Assembly: GCF_000758625.1 (NCBI RefSeq)
Contig: NZ_CP009283.1
Span: 4,413,501 to 4,477,500, forward strand
Reading direction: 5' to 3'
Origin: Paenibacillus sp. FSL R7-0273
GTDB lineage: Bacteria; Bacillota; Bacilli; Paenibacillales; Paenibacillaceae
DNA length: 64,000 nucleotides
The position numbers and the translations under genes are program-made. Positions 55,334 to 64,000 of the stretch are shown here, piece by piece (positions within the stretch are counted from its first letter, which is position 1; the number at the start of each line of letters is the position of its first letter). The notes under the pieces are model-generated. The model did not search any database. It was not told the DNA's origin and saw only the letters and a program-made list of their open reading frames with translations.

Positions 55334-55369
55334 AAAAAAAGGATGGGCGGCTGCGCTGGCCGTCCATCC
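55334..55369 (-). terminator. Terminator at the end of the pectin cluster
   Basis: On the minus strand GGATGGACGGCC and GCCGCCCATCC form a stem followed by TTTTTTTG, about 20 bp after the GH43 stop. Confidence 0.9.
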
Positions 55370-55390
55370 CTTTCACCTTCTATTTCTGCG

Positions 55391-56962
55391 TTACTGGTCC
55401 CTGCCCTCATACCGGAAATGTGCGAAATCCGCATAGCTGCCGGCGAACTGGTTCATGTCATGGGCAGCTATGCCCACGAAATTTCCGGTGAAGCCGCCGG
55501 AGAGGAAGCCGAGCTCCTGCGTCCCGTAAAGGGCTGTCCAGTCCTCCGCATCACCGCTGCGGTAGTAGAATTGCCCCGTTGCACCATCGACGGACACGGC
55601 GAGCTGAACAGGTGACTGATCGTCTAACGCAATGGCGGCAGGCTCATAGCTGAAGCTGTCCGCCTCGCATTTCATCAGCCGCAGCACGCGGCCCTGGCCC
55701 TGCTCATGCGAGATGTAAGCATACAGGTAGTTATCCTCATTCAGATAGAGCAGCAGACCGGCCATCTGCAGATAGCTCTGCGGCTGATATTCAAGCTTCG
55801 TTTCTGCACGGAAGCTTATATCACTCTGGCGGACCGCCAGGATATGATGCTTGAACAGACTCTGCACGGATTCGCCGGCAGTCAGCCGGAGATAGCCTGG
55901 ACGCGCTGTCAGCGAGCACCAGCTGTCGTCAGCCAGAATCCGCAGCGTATTCCATGTCTTCTTCAGCTGCGTGCCGTCGAAGCTGTCTTCAAACACGCTG
56001 CTGCGAGGGGTCCCGTTCACAGCTACACCTTCAGGTGCAAGAAGTGTAAGCTGCGGTTCATTGCCGCCTGCACTGAGGCGCAGCCAGCCTGCTTCATCCC
56101 AGTACACCTGCTGCAGCGCTGTTTCACGTCCAAGAATGGCATACTTGCCGTCCACCGGACGGGTGCACAGATGAGCCATGTACCACTGTCCGCCCGGTGT
56201 CTGCACCAGGCTGCCGTGTCCGGCACACTGCAGCGCCAGGTCCGGGCTGTTCCGGGAAGTGAGCATCGGGTTGAGCGGATCAACCTCATAAGGACCGGCA
56301 AGCTCCCGGGAGCGGGCTACTGTAACAGCATGCCCAGTGCCAGTCCCGCCTTCGGCGGTAATCAGGTAATAGTAGCCGTTCTGCTTATAAATATGCGGCG
56401 CTTCCGTCTTCTTGAGCGGCGTACAGTCGAACAGCTTGGCAGGCTCGCCGATCAGCCGCTGCGCGGCAGCGTCATATTCCTGGATCACAATGCCGCTGGA
56501 CTTATTCCCCTCCAGAATGCGGTAATCCCATAGTGCATTGAGCAGCCATTTCCGGCCGTCGCTATCGTGGAACAGCGACGGGTCGAAGCCGCTGCTGTTC
56601 AGATAGGCAGGCTCTGACCAAGGGCCTTCAATAGACGATGCCGTCATCAGGTAATTGTGGCAGTCCTTGAACGGCCGTTTGGTGCTTTTGACATCCGTAT
56701 ACAGCAGGTAGTACAGATTGTCATGATAGCTCAGCTGCGGCGCCCAGATGCTGCAGTTCTTGGGATTCCCGCGCAGCTCCACCTGCGAGGTCAGAATGTC
56801 TGTACAGTGCTCCCAGTCCGCCAGATTGTCAGATGAATAGATCCGCACCCCCGGCAGCCATTCAAACGATGAAACAGCGATATAATAAGTCTCTCCGACA
56901 CGCAGAATGCACGGGTCCGGATTAAATCCGGGCAGTATCGGATTACGGATGATTGCACTCAT
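55391..56962 (-). CDS. GH43 family beta-xylosidase / alpha-L-arabinofuranosidase
   Basis: The 523-residue protein has the five-bladed GH43 catalytic domain with Asp16 (base, NPDPCI), Asp127 (GFDPSLF) and Glu187 (KKTEAPHIY), exactly where XynB-type enzymes have them, and a C-terminal beta-sandwich domain (about 320-523, EDSFDGTQLKKTWNTL). It trims xylose or arabinose from oligosaccharides. There is no signal peptide. I chose ATG at 56962 (MSAIIRNPILPGFN) with GGTGG upstream. It is the last gene of the cluster, after a repeat-filled gap. Confidence 0.93.
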   Translation of the reverse strand: MSAIIRNPILPGFNPDPCILRVGETYYIAVSSFEWLPGVRIYSSDNLADWEHCTDILTSQVELRGNPKNCSIWAPQLSYHDNLYYLLYTDVKSTKRPFKDCHNYLMTASSIEGPWSEPAYLNSSGFDPSLFHDSDGRKWLLNALWDYRILEGNKSSGIVIQEYDAAAQRLIGEPAKLFDCTPLKKTEAPHIYKQNGYYYLITAEGGTGTGHAVTVARSRELAGPYEVDPLNPMLTSRNSPDLALQCAGHGSLVQTPGGQWYMAHLCTRPVDGKYAILGRETALQQVYWDEAGWLRLSAGGNEPQLTLLAPEGVAVNGTPRSSVFEDSFDGTQLKKTWNTLRILADDSWCSLTARPGYLRLTAGESVQSLFKHHILAVRQSDISFRAETKLEYQPQSYLQMAGLLLYLNEDNYLYAYISHEQGQGRVLRLMKCEADSFSYEPAAIALDDQSPVQLAVSVDGATGQFYYRSGDAEDWTALYGTQELGFLSGGFTGNFVGIAAHDMNQFAGSYADFAHFRYEGRDQ

Positions 56963-57380
56963 AGCTAATCCCACCTTCCAAAAGTCTTGTAACACCACTT
57001 AAGCCGAGCGATATCCTTGTGCTAACCTATTTAAGTGGAAATTCGCCAACAAATATTTCATTAAACAACGCAAAAACAGTATTAGTGGTAAAAAGGTCAC
57101 CTAAATCTACTTAAATTACCTGCAGGGCTGAATTCCACCCGGATTAGGTGTCTTATTTCCAACTAATAGCTTCAAATCCGTCTAAAACGGCAAATTAGAT
57201 GACAAAAATCGAACTAACTGCCGGAGCAGCCATTCGGCGCACGCTCAGCAGATCCTTGGCACCGTTCAGCAGGCCTTGACACCGCTCACAGGGTTCGGCA
57301 GACTCTCTGCAGGTAACCGCCACAGCAACTTTCGGCAAACTAGTAACGCTTTGCTCTGTAACCTCATCCGCTACTCCTCC
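56963..57380. other. Intergenic region between the alpha/beta hydrolase and GH43 genes
   Basis: A 418-bp gap inside the pectin cluster. It holds the second 187-bp element (57031-57217); the rest (57218-57380) has no RBS-supported frame or clear promoter. GH43 may therefore have its own transcript. Confidence 0.55.
57031..57217. repeat. Four-unit 187-bp element, copy B
   Basis: Units in plus orientation start at 57031 and 57082; inverted units end at 57166 and 57217. The length and all spacings are the same as in copy A, while the units and especially the spacers differ in sequence. Confidence 0.82.
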
Positions 57381-58283
57381 CTACAAATGCTCCGCCAAAA
57401 AAGCCTGCCAGGCCACCCGCATCTCCAGCGTCTCCATGTGCCCGCCGGTTGCTGTAACGTTCTGCCAGTGTTCAGGCTTGCCGGCGGCCTCATAGGCTGC
57501 GGACAGGCCTTCGTCCAGCAGCCTTACGCCCTCGGCCGGGCACATCCGGTCGCTGCGTCCGCTCAGGCTCATCCGCGCCCGCGGCACGATCCGCTGCTGG
57601 ATCTCAAGCGTCGTGTAATGCTTGAGTAGCCCAGGAACATAGGAGTAGAAGCCGTGATGGTCCAGTCCTCTTTTATCGATCAGGGTCTGTGCATCCACCT
57701 GTCCGCAAATGTCGACCGTTACCTTAACCCGCTCATCCAGCGCCGCCAGCCACCAGGCCATCAGTCCGCCCATCGACATGCCGATGGTGCCGATCCGCTT
57801 AGCGTCAATATCCTCACGCGAGCACAGGTAGTCCAGCGCACGGCGACTGTCGTACAGCATCATGCCCCACAGCACCTTGCCCGTCCAGAGCATTTCTTTT
57901 ACCAGCTCACTCTCAGCCTTGCCGCTGCGCTCATTAAAGCCCCACATGTCTATGCAGCAGACGGCATAGCCCATGTCTGTCAGCGTCTTGGCAAAGGAAG
58001 GCGACTGCAGATAGGAGCTGCTGCTAAGCAGCTCCTTGCGGCCGTTCGTATAATTCCCGCCATGCGAGTGGTTGAACAGCACCAGCGGGAAGGGCCCGTC
58101 GCCTTCCAGCGGCTTCACAAGCGTTGCCGGTACCTTTTCCAGCCCGTTCAGCTCCAGCAGCAGTGATTCCAGGCGGAAGCCGTCATGAATTTCCTGTTTC
58201 AGCAGCACCGCTTCTACCGGTCCCGGACCGTGCTCCGGCAGATCACCCAGCAGCGACTCTAAAGGAACCTTATGCTCACTCAT
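57381..58283 (-). CDS. Alpha/beta hydrolase (dienelactone hydrolase-like esterase)
   Basis: The 300-residue protein has the nucleophile Ser170 in GMSMGG, an oxyanion segment LFNHSHGGNYTNG, and a C-terminal His in ATGGHMETLEM. This form resembles acetyl-xylan/pectin-type esterases (DUF-type hydrolases) of pectin clusters. No signal peptide; cytoplasmic. Deacetylation of oligosaccharides is inferred from the neighbours. It follows the GH28 gene by 12 bp. Confidence 0.85.
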   Translation of the reverse strand: MSEHKVPLESLLGDLPEHGPGPVEAVLLKQEIHDGFRLESLLLELNGLEKVPATLVKPLEGDGPFPLVLFNHSHGGNYTNGRKELLSSSSYLQSPSFAKTLTDMGYAVCCIDMWGFNERSGKAESELVKEMLWTGKVLWGMMLYDSRRALDYLCSREDIDAKRIGTIGMSMGGLMAWWLAALDERVKVTVDICGQVDAQTLIDKRGLDHHGFYSYVPGLLKHYTTLEIQQRIVPRARMSLSGRSDRMCPAEGVRLLDEGLSAAYEAAGKPEHWQNVTATGGHMETLEMRVAWQAFLAEHL

Positions 58284-58295
58284 CCCGTTACCATC

Positions 58296-59657
58296 CTATC
58301 CTTTCAGATTCAGATCAGCCCCGGCAAGCGTTACCCGCTCCTCCAGCTGCTCCGGCTTACGTGTATTCCGCGACTCGCAGCCGATAAGCTCAACCCGGTC
58401 ACCGTTCTCGATGTAGAAGGCCGGGCCTTCATGATTCTCCACCGTCACCTGATGGAACCGCACATTCCGCACATTGCCGAGATAGAACCCGCGGTTATTC
58501 ATATCCTCCATGCCGGTCATCATATCCGGATGACCCGGCACCGCATGCTCCGCCATGGAAATATCGACATTGCTAAACGTTACTTCCGTTACATACTGCT
58601 CAGCCAGCCCGTACAGGAACCCTGCAGCGGCATGTACATTGCGTGCGGTAATGTTGGCAAAATGCACCCGGCGGAAGCAAGGCGTCTCCTCCGTAACCGG
58701 ATACGGATTTTTGTCCCAGACATATTTCTCCTTGCCCCGCGGGCCGCAGAAATAATAAAGGTTCATCGTGAACGGGCACAGCACATGGTCCATTACAATG
58801 TTGGAGATGCGGATATCCTCCACGATTCCGCCCCGGCCGCGCCGTGACTTCATACGGATACCGCGGTCGGTCTCCTTAAAGATACAGTTGCTGATGACGA
58901 CATTGCGGATGTCCCCGCTCATCTCGCTGCCAAGCACTACAGCGCCGTGGCCGTGGGCCATGGTGCAGTTCGTAATCGTAATATTTTCACACGGAATCCG
59001 TTCAGCCGTATCCTCGGTACCTGCCTTAATCGCAATACAGTCATCCCCGACATCAATGCTGCAGTTGCTGATCCGCACACCGTTACACGACTCAGGATCA
59101 ATGCCATCGGTATTGGGGGAATCGGCCGGATTGATAATGGACACATTGTCCACAGTGACATTGCTGCACTCGATCGGATTAACAGTCCAGCTCGGCGAGT
59201 TGAGCAGCGTTACATCCTTGATCGTTACCCGGCTGCAGCGGTCAAAGCTGATCAGCTTCGGACGCGGATAGGCAAGCTCGCCGCGGCGGTTACGGAACAC
59301 ATCCCACCAGGGTCCGCCGTTGCCGTCAAGCGTTCCGCTACCTGTGATCGAGATATTAACCAGATCACTGCCGTAGATGCAGGAGGCATAGACCTGCTGC
59401 CGGACACCCTCCCACCGGGATTCCACCACCGGATAGTCGCCTTGGTCCGTACTGAAGGACAGCACAGCCCCAGGGCTTAGATGAAGCTCGATATTGCTTT
59501 TCAGAATGATGGCACCGCTGAGGAACCGCCCTGCCGGAACATACACGGTCCCTCCCCCGGCTTCACTTGCCGCCGTAACCGCCTCATTAATTGCTGATGT
59601 AGCGAGGATTCCGCTGTCCCGCTGTGCGCCGTAATCGGCAATATTAAACTGCAGCAT
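58296..59657 (-). CDS. GH28 polygalacturonase / exo-pectinase
   Basis: The 453-residue parallel beta-helix protein has the GH28 catalytic motifs in order: NTDGID (182-187), DD (205-206) in GDDCIAIKAG, GHG (about 236-238), and RMK at about 265 (IRMKS). These hydrolyse alpha-1,4-galacturonan; intracellular members act on short oligomers. There is no signal peptide. The start ATG overlaps the GH105 stop, and AGGAGG is 5 nt upstream. Confidence 0.95.
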   Translation of the reverse strand: MLQFNIADYGAQRDSGILATSAINEAVTAASEAGGGTVYVPAGRFLSGAIILKSNIELHLSPGAVLSFSTDQGDYPVVESRWEGVRQQVYASCIYGSDLVNISITGSGTLDGNGGPWWDVFRNRRGELAYPRPKLISFDRCSRVTIKDVTLLNSPSWTVNPIECSNVTVDNVSIINPADSPNTDGIDPESCNGVRISNCSIDVGDDCIAIKAGTEDTAERIPCENITITNCTMAHGHGAVVLGSEMSGDIRNVVISNCIFKETDRGIRMKSRRGRGGIVEDIRISNIVMDHVLCPFTMNLYYFCGPRGKEKYVWDKNPYPVTEETPCFRRVHFANITARNVHAAAGFLYGLAEQYVTEVTFSNVDISMAEHAVPGHPDMMTGMEDMNNRGFYLGNVRNVRFHQVTVENHEGPAFYIENGDRVELIGCESRNTRKPEQLEERVTLAGADLNLKG

Positions 59658-60807
59658 GGGAACCTCCTTGTCCGGAAAGTCCGGAAGCCCCGGAGCCCGC
59701 TCTTAGCTGCTCATATTCCGCACAGGCCTGCAGGAATGCCCCAAGCCCCTTCTGGTCATTCGTGATGATCGGCTCACTGATATAGTAGGCATACGTTCCG
59801 TCACGTTTATCTGCGCCGCCGAGCCCGGCAACCTGGCAGTTTTTGTTCAGATTGACCCGGCCCTCCTTCGTAACAAGCACAAATTCGGCGATCAGTCCGG
59901 CGTAGCCGCGGTCCAGCATCTCAGTCCAGCTGTTATCCAGCACACCGAGACGGATGCCTTTGCCCAGTGCATAGACGATCATGCTTGAAGCCGATGCCTC
60001 AAGATAATTGCCTTTGCGCTCTCCCAGATTAACCACCTGGTACCATACGCCGGTTTCAGCATCCTGATAGCTCTTCAACGCACCGAGGGTATCCCGCAGA
60101 ATACGCACCAGCTCATTATAGTCAGCGTGATCCGCAGGCAGCAGCTCCAGCACATCGACCAGCGCCATCAGATACCAGCCCATTGAGCGGCCCCAGAAAT
60201 TCTCGGACAGGCCGGTCTGCGGATCGCACCACGGCTGAACCTTCTTTTCGTCCCAGGCATGGAACAGCAGACCGGTAACCGGGTCCTTGGTATGCTTTTC
60301 ACACAGAATAAACTGCTTCGTTACATCCCCAATATCCGCACCTTCCTCAAATGCCAGCAGATACTGCAAATAGAACGGCGAACCCATATAAAGGCCGTCA
60401 AGCCAGATCTGGTACGGGTAAATGTTTTTGTGCCAGAAGGCGCCCTCAGAAGTCCGGGGATGGGTCCGCAGCTGATCCCGCAGGTGACCCGCAGCCAGCT
60501 TGTATTTCTCAAGTCCGGTCTCCGCATACAGAGTGAACAGCAGCTTGCCGTTGTTGATATGATCAATATTATTCTCATCCTGGCGGTATCCGCGGATATT
60601 GCCGTCCTCCTGAATGAAATAATCCATATTGCCAGCGATATAATTGAAATATTTCCGGTCTCCCGTCTGCTTCCACAGCAGCTCGTACCCTTTCAGGACC
60701 ACTCCGAAATCATATGACCATTTGCCATTGTAGCCCTTATCCTCATGCAGTCTCGGCAGACGCTCCATCAGCGTATCCGCCGTCTTAACAGCCCATTTCT
60801 CTCCCAC
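59644..60807 (-). CDS. GH105 unsaturated rhamnogalacturonyl/galacturonyl hydrolase (YteR type)
   Basis: GH105 enzymes remove the unsaturated galacturonyl residue left by pectin or rhamnogalacturonan lyases. The 387-residue (alpha/alpha)6-barrel protein carries the catalytic Asp137 in WLDGLYMGSPFYL. I chose GTG at 60807 (GEKWAVKTAD), seven bases after AGGAGG; a longer frame from 60867 overlaps the CE8 gene and lacks a site. No signal peptide. Confidence 0.93.
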   Translation of the reverse strand: MGEKWAVKTADTLMERLPRLHEDKGYNGKWSYDFGVVLKGYELLWKQTGDRKYFNYIAGNMDYFIQEDGNIRGYRQDENNIDHINNGKLLFTLYAETGLEKYKLAAGHLRDQLRTHPRTSEGAFWHKNIYPYQIWLDGLYMGSPFYLQYLLAFEEGADIGDVTKQFILCEKHTKDPVTGLLFHAWDEKKVQPWCDPQTGLSENFWGRSMGWYLMALVDVLELLPADHADYNELVRILRDTLGALKSYQDAETGVWYQVVNLGERKGNYLEASASSMIVYALGKGIRLGVLDNSWTEMLDRGYAGLIAEFVLVTKEGRVNLNKNCQVAGLGGADKRDGTYAYYISEPIITNDQKGLGAFLQACAEYEQLRAGSGASGLSGQGGSHAAV

Positions 60808-60860
60808 TCTGCTTCCTCCTCTTATTGTTAAAATAGCTCTTTCAGCATTCAACTTACAAC

Positions 60861-61787
60861 TCAGCAAATCCAGTCTGTTTCCCCGCCAAAAACGGCCTCA
60901 AGCGTAAGCTGCTCCAGCTCACTTTCACTCAGCTGCTTAGACCAGCCGACCCGCTTGTCCGCATGCGCCCCCGGTCCCTCCGAACCGGCTTCACCGTAAT
61001 GAACGGTATGCCATACACTGGCCTTATCCCAGTCATTCCAGCCCTCACGGCGGATATGTGCCCCCATCCAGCAGTCAATAAAAGCTGTACGGGCATAGTC
61101 GCGCCAGGGTCTTCCCAAATATACACTGCCCCCGGCCGCATCGCTGACCAGCCGGCATTTATGGAATACAAAGCCTGTCTGCTTATCCTCAGGGGTAGCG
61201 GCAGCCGTAATGTAGCCGTTAATCTCCTTGCCCAGATTCAGGCTGGTAATTTCGCATTCATGAAAATAGGCCGTCGCCGATCCGAAAATAAAATCGATAT
61301 CACCGGCTATCCGGCAATGCTCAAAATAATTGCGGCCGCTCCGGTTCACTCTCTCTTCCTTCGGCCTGGCCAGATAGAGCGTATCCTGCGCTGCCAGAAA
61401 GGTGCAGTTCCGGAAAGCAACCCGGTCGGCATCCACATACAGCGCCACCGCCTGGCCTACCTCATCACTGCTGCCGGCTGTATTTTCAAAAATGATATTT
61501 TCCACCGTGATGTTATCACCGGTAATATAAGTGCTGCATGAGCCAAAGGTGCCGATTGGCGTACCTTCACTGCCTGGCTTTCGCGCATAATCATCGTAGG
61601 ACAGTCTTACCCCGTCTTCGCCAATCAACCGTAAATTAGGTCTGTTGATGCGAAGCTTCTCATAATATACACCCGCTTGAATGTGCAGGACTGTTACATC
61701 CCCTACTCCTTCCGGTATGCTGTCCACCGCAGCCTGAACAGAGCTGAAGTCGCCCCCGCCCGTCTTGCTGATCACAATATGCTTCAT
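60861..61787 (-). CDS. Pectin methylesterase (CE8)
   Basis: The 308-residue beta-helix protein has the CE8 motifs: GQAVALYVDADRV (Gln112), AAQDTLY (Asp135), GDIDFIFGS (Asp165, nucleophile) and LGRPWRDYA (catalytic Arg). It de-esterifies pectin before cutting. It lacks a signal peptide, so it is an intracellular form acting on imported oligomers. GGGGTGAT precedes the ATG. Confidence 0.95.
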   Translation of the reverse strand: MKHIVISKTGGGDFSSVQAAVDSIPEGVGDVTVLHIQAGVYYEKLRINRPNLRLIGEDGVRLSYDDYARKPGSEGTPIGTFGSCSTYITGDNITVENIIFENTAGSSDEVGQAVALYVDADRVAFRNCTFLAAQDTLYLARPKEERVNRSGRNYFEHCRIAGDIDFIFGSATAYFHECEITSLNLGKEINGYITAAATPEDKQTGFVFHKCRLVSDAAGGSVYLGRPWRDYARTAFIDCWMGAHIRREGWNDWDKASVWHTVHYGEAGSEGPGAHADKRVGWSKQLSESELEQLTLEAVFGGETDWIC

Positions 61788-61825
61788 CCTTTATCACCCC
61801 GCTCCTGCTGATCCTGCACAACGAA

Positions 61826-61844
61826 CCCACCCGGTGCGGGTGGG
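61826..61844 (-). terminator. Hairpin between the solute-binding protein and CE8 genes
   Basis: CCCACCCG-GTG-CGGGTGGG, an 8-bp GC stem without a T-run on the minus strand (TTCGTTG follows). It may stabilise the 3' end of the transporter mRNA, giving more transporter than enzyme, rather than terminate fully. Confidence 0.45.
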
Positions 61845-61874
61845 CTCGCCGAACGTAACGCAGAATTTAAAACC

Positions 61875-63377
61875 TTATTTCTGGGTCAGCTTATAAGCTG
61901 CTTCATACTCTTCAGCAATTTTGCTGCCGCCTGAATCCTTCCAGGTTTGTACAGCTTTTTTGAAATCATCCTCAGTCGCTTGTCCCATAATGTACTTGAA
62001 GGTAGCGTCGGTAATGATTTTTGCCAGCTCTGTACCCTGCTCGTTGTTAGTTGCGGAATCGAGCGGCACAGTCGGATCAAACACGGCATACTGGTCGTTT
62101 TCACGGATCAGTTCATTAGCCAGCTGTTTCTCCGGATTGGCATCCTTCAGGGTATAAGCAATTTCACTAGGTCTGCTGGAGGAGAAAGGCTGTACATCTG
62201 CCTGCCAAAGCTCTTTATCCAGAATTTTATAAGCGCCGTTTTCATCGTATTCATAATGTGTACCTTCGATACCGCCTGTCATGAGCATGAACGCTTCTTC
62301 GTCGATCAGGTCATTAACGAACTGCAGCAGTCTTTTCAGCTCAGCTTCGGTTTTAACCTCGGATTTCGGGAATGCCATCAGTCCGCCGACGCCGCTGCCT
62401 TCGGACCAGATGTGGTATTTGCCGTCACCGTTCGAAATTTTGTTGATCGGCACGAGCTCAAGACCTTCCTGAAGATCCTGGGACAGTGTTCTCAGACTGG
62501 AGATATCGACCATACCGGTGTAAATACCGGTTTTACCCTGGGCGAACTGCTGCTGCTGGTCCGTTTTGGCGGTAACCGCGAAGTCCTGGGCCAAGTATCC
62601 GTTTTCATACAGCTTCTTGGAGAAATTCAGCGTTTCCATGTATTCCGGGGTATCGAATTCAGGTATGAATTTACCGCTCTCATCAACTTTCCAGCCGTTC
62701 GGTGTGCCGAAATAGGAGCTCAGTGTCTTGAAGCTGCTGTAGCGCAGATCGGATCTGTCTCCGAAGCCGGTAGTATCCTTAACACCGTTGCCGTCCGGAT
62801 CATCCTCTGTAAAGGCTCTGGCCACTTCATACACTTCATCAAGTGTAGTCGGAACCGGCAGGCCCAGCTTATCCAGCCAGTCCTTACGCATGATCAGACC
62901 GGAGCGGGCCAGGTTCTTCTGGAATGGAACACCGTACAGTACGCCTTCAATGGAAGCCGCCTCACGGATTTCCGGAGCAATCTTGGACAGATTGTCATAA
63001 TCGTCAAGGTACGGGCTGACATCCCAGAACAATCCGGATTTCAGCGAGCTTCTTACCGAAGAGTTGGTCATCATCGTCAAGGTTACAATATCAGCCAGCT
63101 CGCCTGAAGCAAGCGCTGTAGTGATACGTTCCTCCTTGGAAGCATCCGGCACCCAGTTAAAGGTAAGCTTGGTGTTGGTGTACTCCTCAAGCAGCTTCTT
63201 AATCGTTTCTGTAGGCGGTGATGCGGTATGCAGGATATTCAGCCAGGTAATCTCCAGCGGTGTGTTTTCATCAGCTACGGCAGCGTTTTTCTCTGCTTCT
63301 TTATCTCCTCCGCAAGCTGACAGTAATGTGGAAAGCACGGTAACACAGGCAAGCATACTGACCCATCTTTTCTTCAT
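61875..63377 (-). CDS. ABC transporter extracellular solute-binding lipoprotein (LplA type)
   Basis: The 500-residue protein has a lipoprotein signal with Cys22 (LSACGGDKE) and a type 1 extracellular solute-binding fold (ITWLNILHTASPPTETIKKLLEEY, DDPDGNGVKDTTGFG). This long family (Lpl/YtcQ type) binds oligosaccharides; with the downstream genes the ligand is probably a pectin oligomer. AAAGGAG precedes the ATG. It follows the permease by 38 bp. Confidence 0.93.
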   Translation of the reverse strand: MKKRWVSMLACVTVLSTLLSACGGDKEAEKNAAVADENTPLEITWLNILHTASPPTETIKKLLEEYTNTKLTFNWVPDASKEERITTALASGELADIVTLTMMTNSSVRSSLKSGLFWDVSPYLDDYDNLSKIAPEIREAASIEGVLYGVPFQKNLARSGLIMRKDWLDKLGLPVPTTLDEVYEVARAFTEDDPDGNGVKDTTGFGDRSDLRYSSFKTLSSYFGTPNGWKVDESGKFIPEFDTPEYMETLNFSKKLYENGYLAQDFAVTAKTDQQQQFAQGKTGIYTGMVDISSLRTLSQDLQEGLELVPINKISNGDGKYHIWSEGSGVGGLMAFPKSEVKTEAELKRLLQFVNDLIDEEAFMLMTGGIEGTHYEYDENGAYKILDKELWQADVQPFSSSRPSEIAYTLKDANPEKQLANELIRENDQYAVFDPTVPLDSATNNEQGTELAKIITDATFKYIMGQATEDDFKKAVQTWKDSGGSKIAEEYEAAYKLTQK

Positions 63378-63415
63378 AACTCTTCTCCTTTAAAAGTAGA
63401 TTGATTGACACTGCC

Positions 63416-64000
63416 TTAATATACGCCGTCTTCGCCCATCTTTTTGGCCAGCTTATTGGAGGCCATTACGAGGATTAAGCCGACTACACCTTTGAACATG
63501 CCTACCGTGGTACTGAAGCTGAGCTGACCATTCTTCAAGCCCGCTGTATAAATGTAGGTGTCAAAAATTTCGGCCACTTCACGGTTGAGCGAGTTGAGCA
63601 GCAGATACATATGTTCAAAGCCAAGATCCAGCGTGCTGCCGATTTTGAGGATCAGCAGGGTGATGATAACTGGACGGATGGCCGGCAGTGTCACATGCCA
63701 GGTCTTGCGCAGACGGGCAGCGCCGTCCATTTCAGCAGCTTCATACAGCTGAGGGTCTACCACAGTAATGGCTGCCAGGTAGATGATGGTGGACCAGCCG
63801 ATTTCTTTCCAGATGATCTGGCCGATATAAATCGTGCGCAGCCATTCCGGGGAGGTCAGGAAGCTGATTTTTTTGAAGCCCATGCTGGCAATCACTTCAT
63901 TAATTAACCCGCCGTCCAAAGTCATGAATACGTAGGTAATCGATACAATAATAACCCATGACATGAAGTGGGGGATGTAAATGATGGTCTGAATCCAGCT
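63416..64000 (-). CDS. ABC transporter permease (LplB/YteP type; N-terminus cut by window edge)
   Basis: The visible 194 C-terminal residues hold four hydrophobic segments and the EAA loop (LYEAAEMDGAARLRKTWHVTLPAIRP), the site for the ATPase. It begins inside the gene (SWIQTIIYIPHF before MSWVII), so the start lies beyond 64000. It is the first permease of an oligosaccharide transporter; the partner permease (LplC type) is not seen and must be beyond the window. Downstream is the binding protein. Confidence 0.92.
   Translation of the reverse strand, partial: SWIQTIIYIPHFMSWVIIVSITYVFMTLDGGLINEVIASMGFKKISFLTSPEWLRTIYIGQIIWKEIGWSTIIYLAAITVVDPQLYEAAEMDGAARLRKTWHVTLPAIRPVIITLLILKIGSTLDLGFEHMYLLLNSLNREVAEIFDTYIYTAGLKNGQLSFSTTVGMFKGVVGLILVMASNKLAKKMGEDGVY

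Overview
The window reads as a chromosome segment of an endospore-forming, motile, plant-polymer-degrading Bacillota, most like Paenibacillus. The reasons are a Bacillus-type fla/che gene order read in reverse, a housekeeping order (dprA-topA-trmFO-hslVU next to fla; rnhB, rbgA, lepB, rplS, trmD, rimM, khpA, rpsP, ffh, ylxM) typical of Bacillales, AGGAGG ribosome-binding sites throughout, frequent GTG/TTG starts, and a pectin-oligosaccharide cluster with an LplABC-type transporter. No rRNA, transposase, integrase, prophage or CRISPR array was seen. The species assignment is inference.

Region 1 (1-18896, minus strand): a nearly unbroken flagellar operon, transcribed flgB-flgC-fliE-fliF-fliG-fliH-fliI-fliJ-motE-fliK-flgD-TIGR02530 gene-flgG/E-flbD-fliL-fliM-fliY-cheY-fliO-fliP-fliQ-fliR-flhB-flhA, with flhA cut by the window edge. 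It encodes basal body rod, MS ring, C ring/switch, export ATPase, export gate and hook-assembly proteins. A hairpin with a T-run sits inside the operon between flgG/E and flbD.

Region 2 (19277-29763): hslUV protease, trmFO, topA, dprA, then sucCD (TCA cycle), then the organic peroxide pair ohrR/ohr, divergent around a recognisable operator.

Region 3 (29842-40589): comM, a phosphoesterase, yraN, a free-standing FlhB C-domain homologue (ylqH) next to a large FliK-like protein with an 18-bp coding repeat (ylqG), rnhB, rbgA, lepB, rplS with a structured leader, and a DUF4097-like lipoprotein.

Region 4 (40598-42293): a small-gene and RNA-rich interval. It holds an Sm-like small protein, a small membrane protein, tRNA-Pro(GGG), an unassigned structured RNA with its own promoter and terminator, and a 42-residue open reading frame on the minus strand.

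Region 5 (42294-55254): trmD-rimM, khpA-rpsP, ffh-ylxM, then accessory genes: hemolysin III family, M32 carboxypeptidase, beta-carbonic anhydrase, a two-gene unit behind an ECF-sigma-like promoter, an S66 peptidase, a second Sm-like protein, DegV and an aldo/keto reductase.

Region 6 (55391-64000, minus strand): a pectin/xylan oligosaccharide utilisation cluster: ABC permease, solute-binding lipoprotein, pectin methylesterase (CE8), GH105 unsaturated glycanase, GH28 polygalacturonase, an alpha/beta hydrolase and a GH43 beta-xylosidase/arabinofuranosidase. None of the enzymes has a signal peptide, so oligosaccharides are probably imported first and degraded in the cytoplasm.

Two 187-bp noncoding elements with identical four-unit architecture (53720-53906 and 57031-57217) and the structured RNA at 41612-41772 are the least explained parts of the window.
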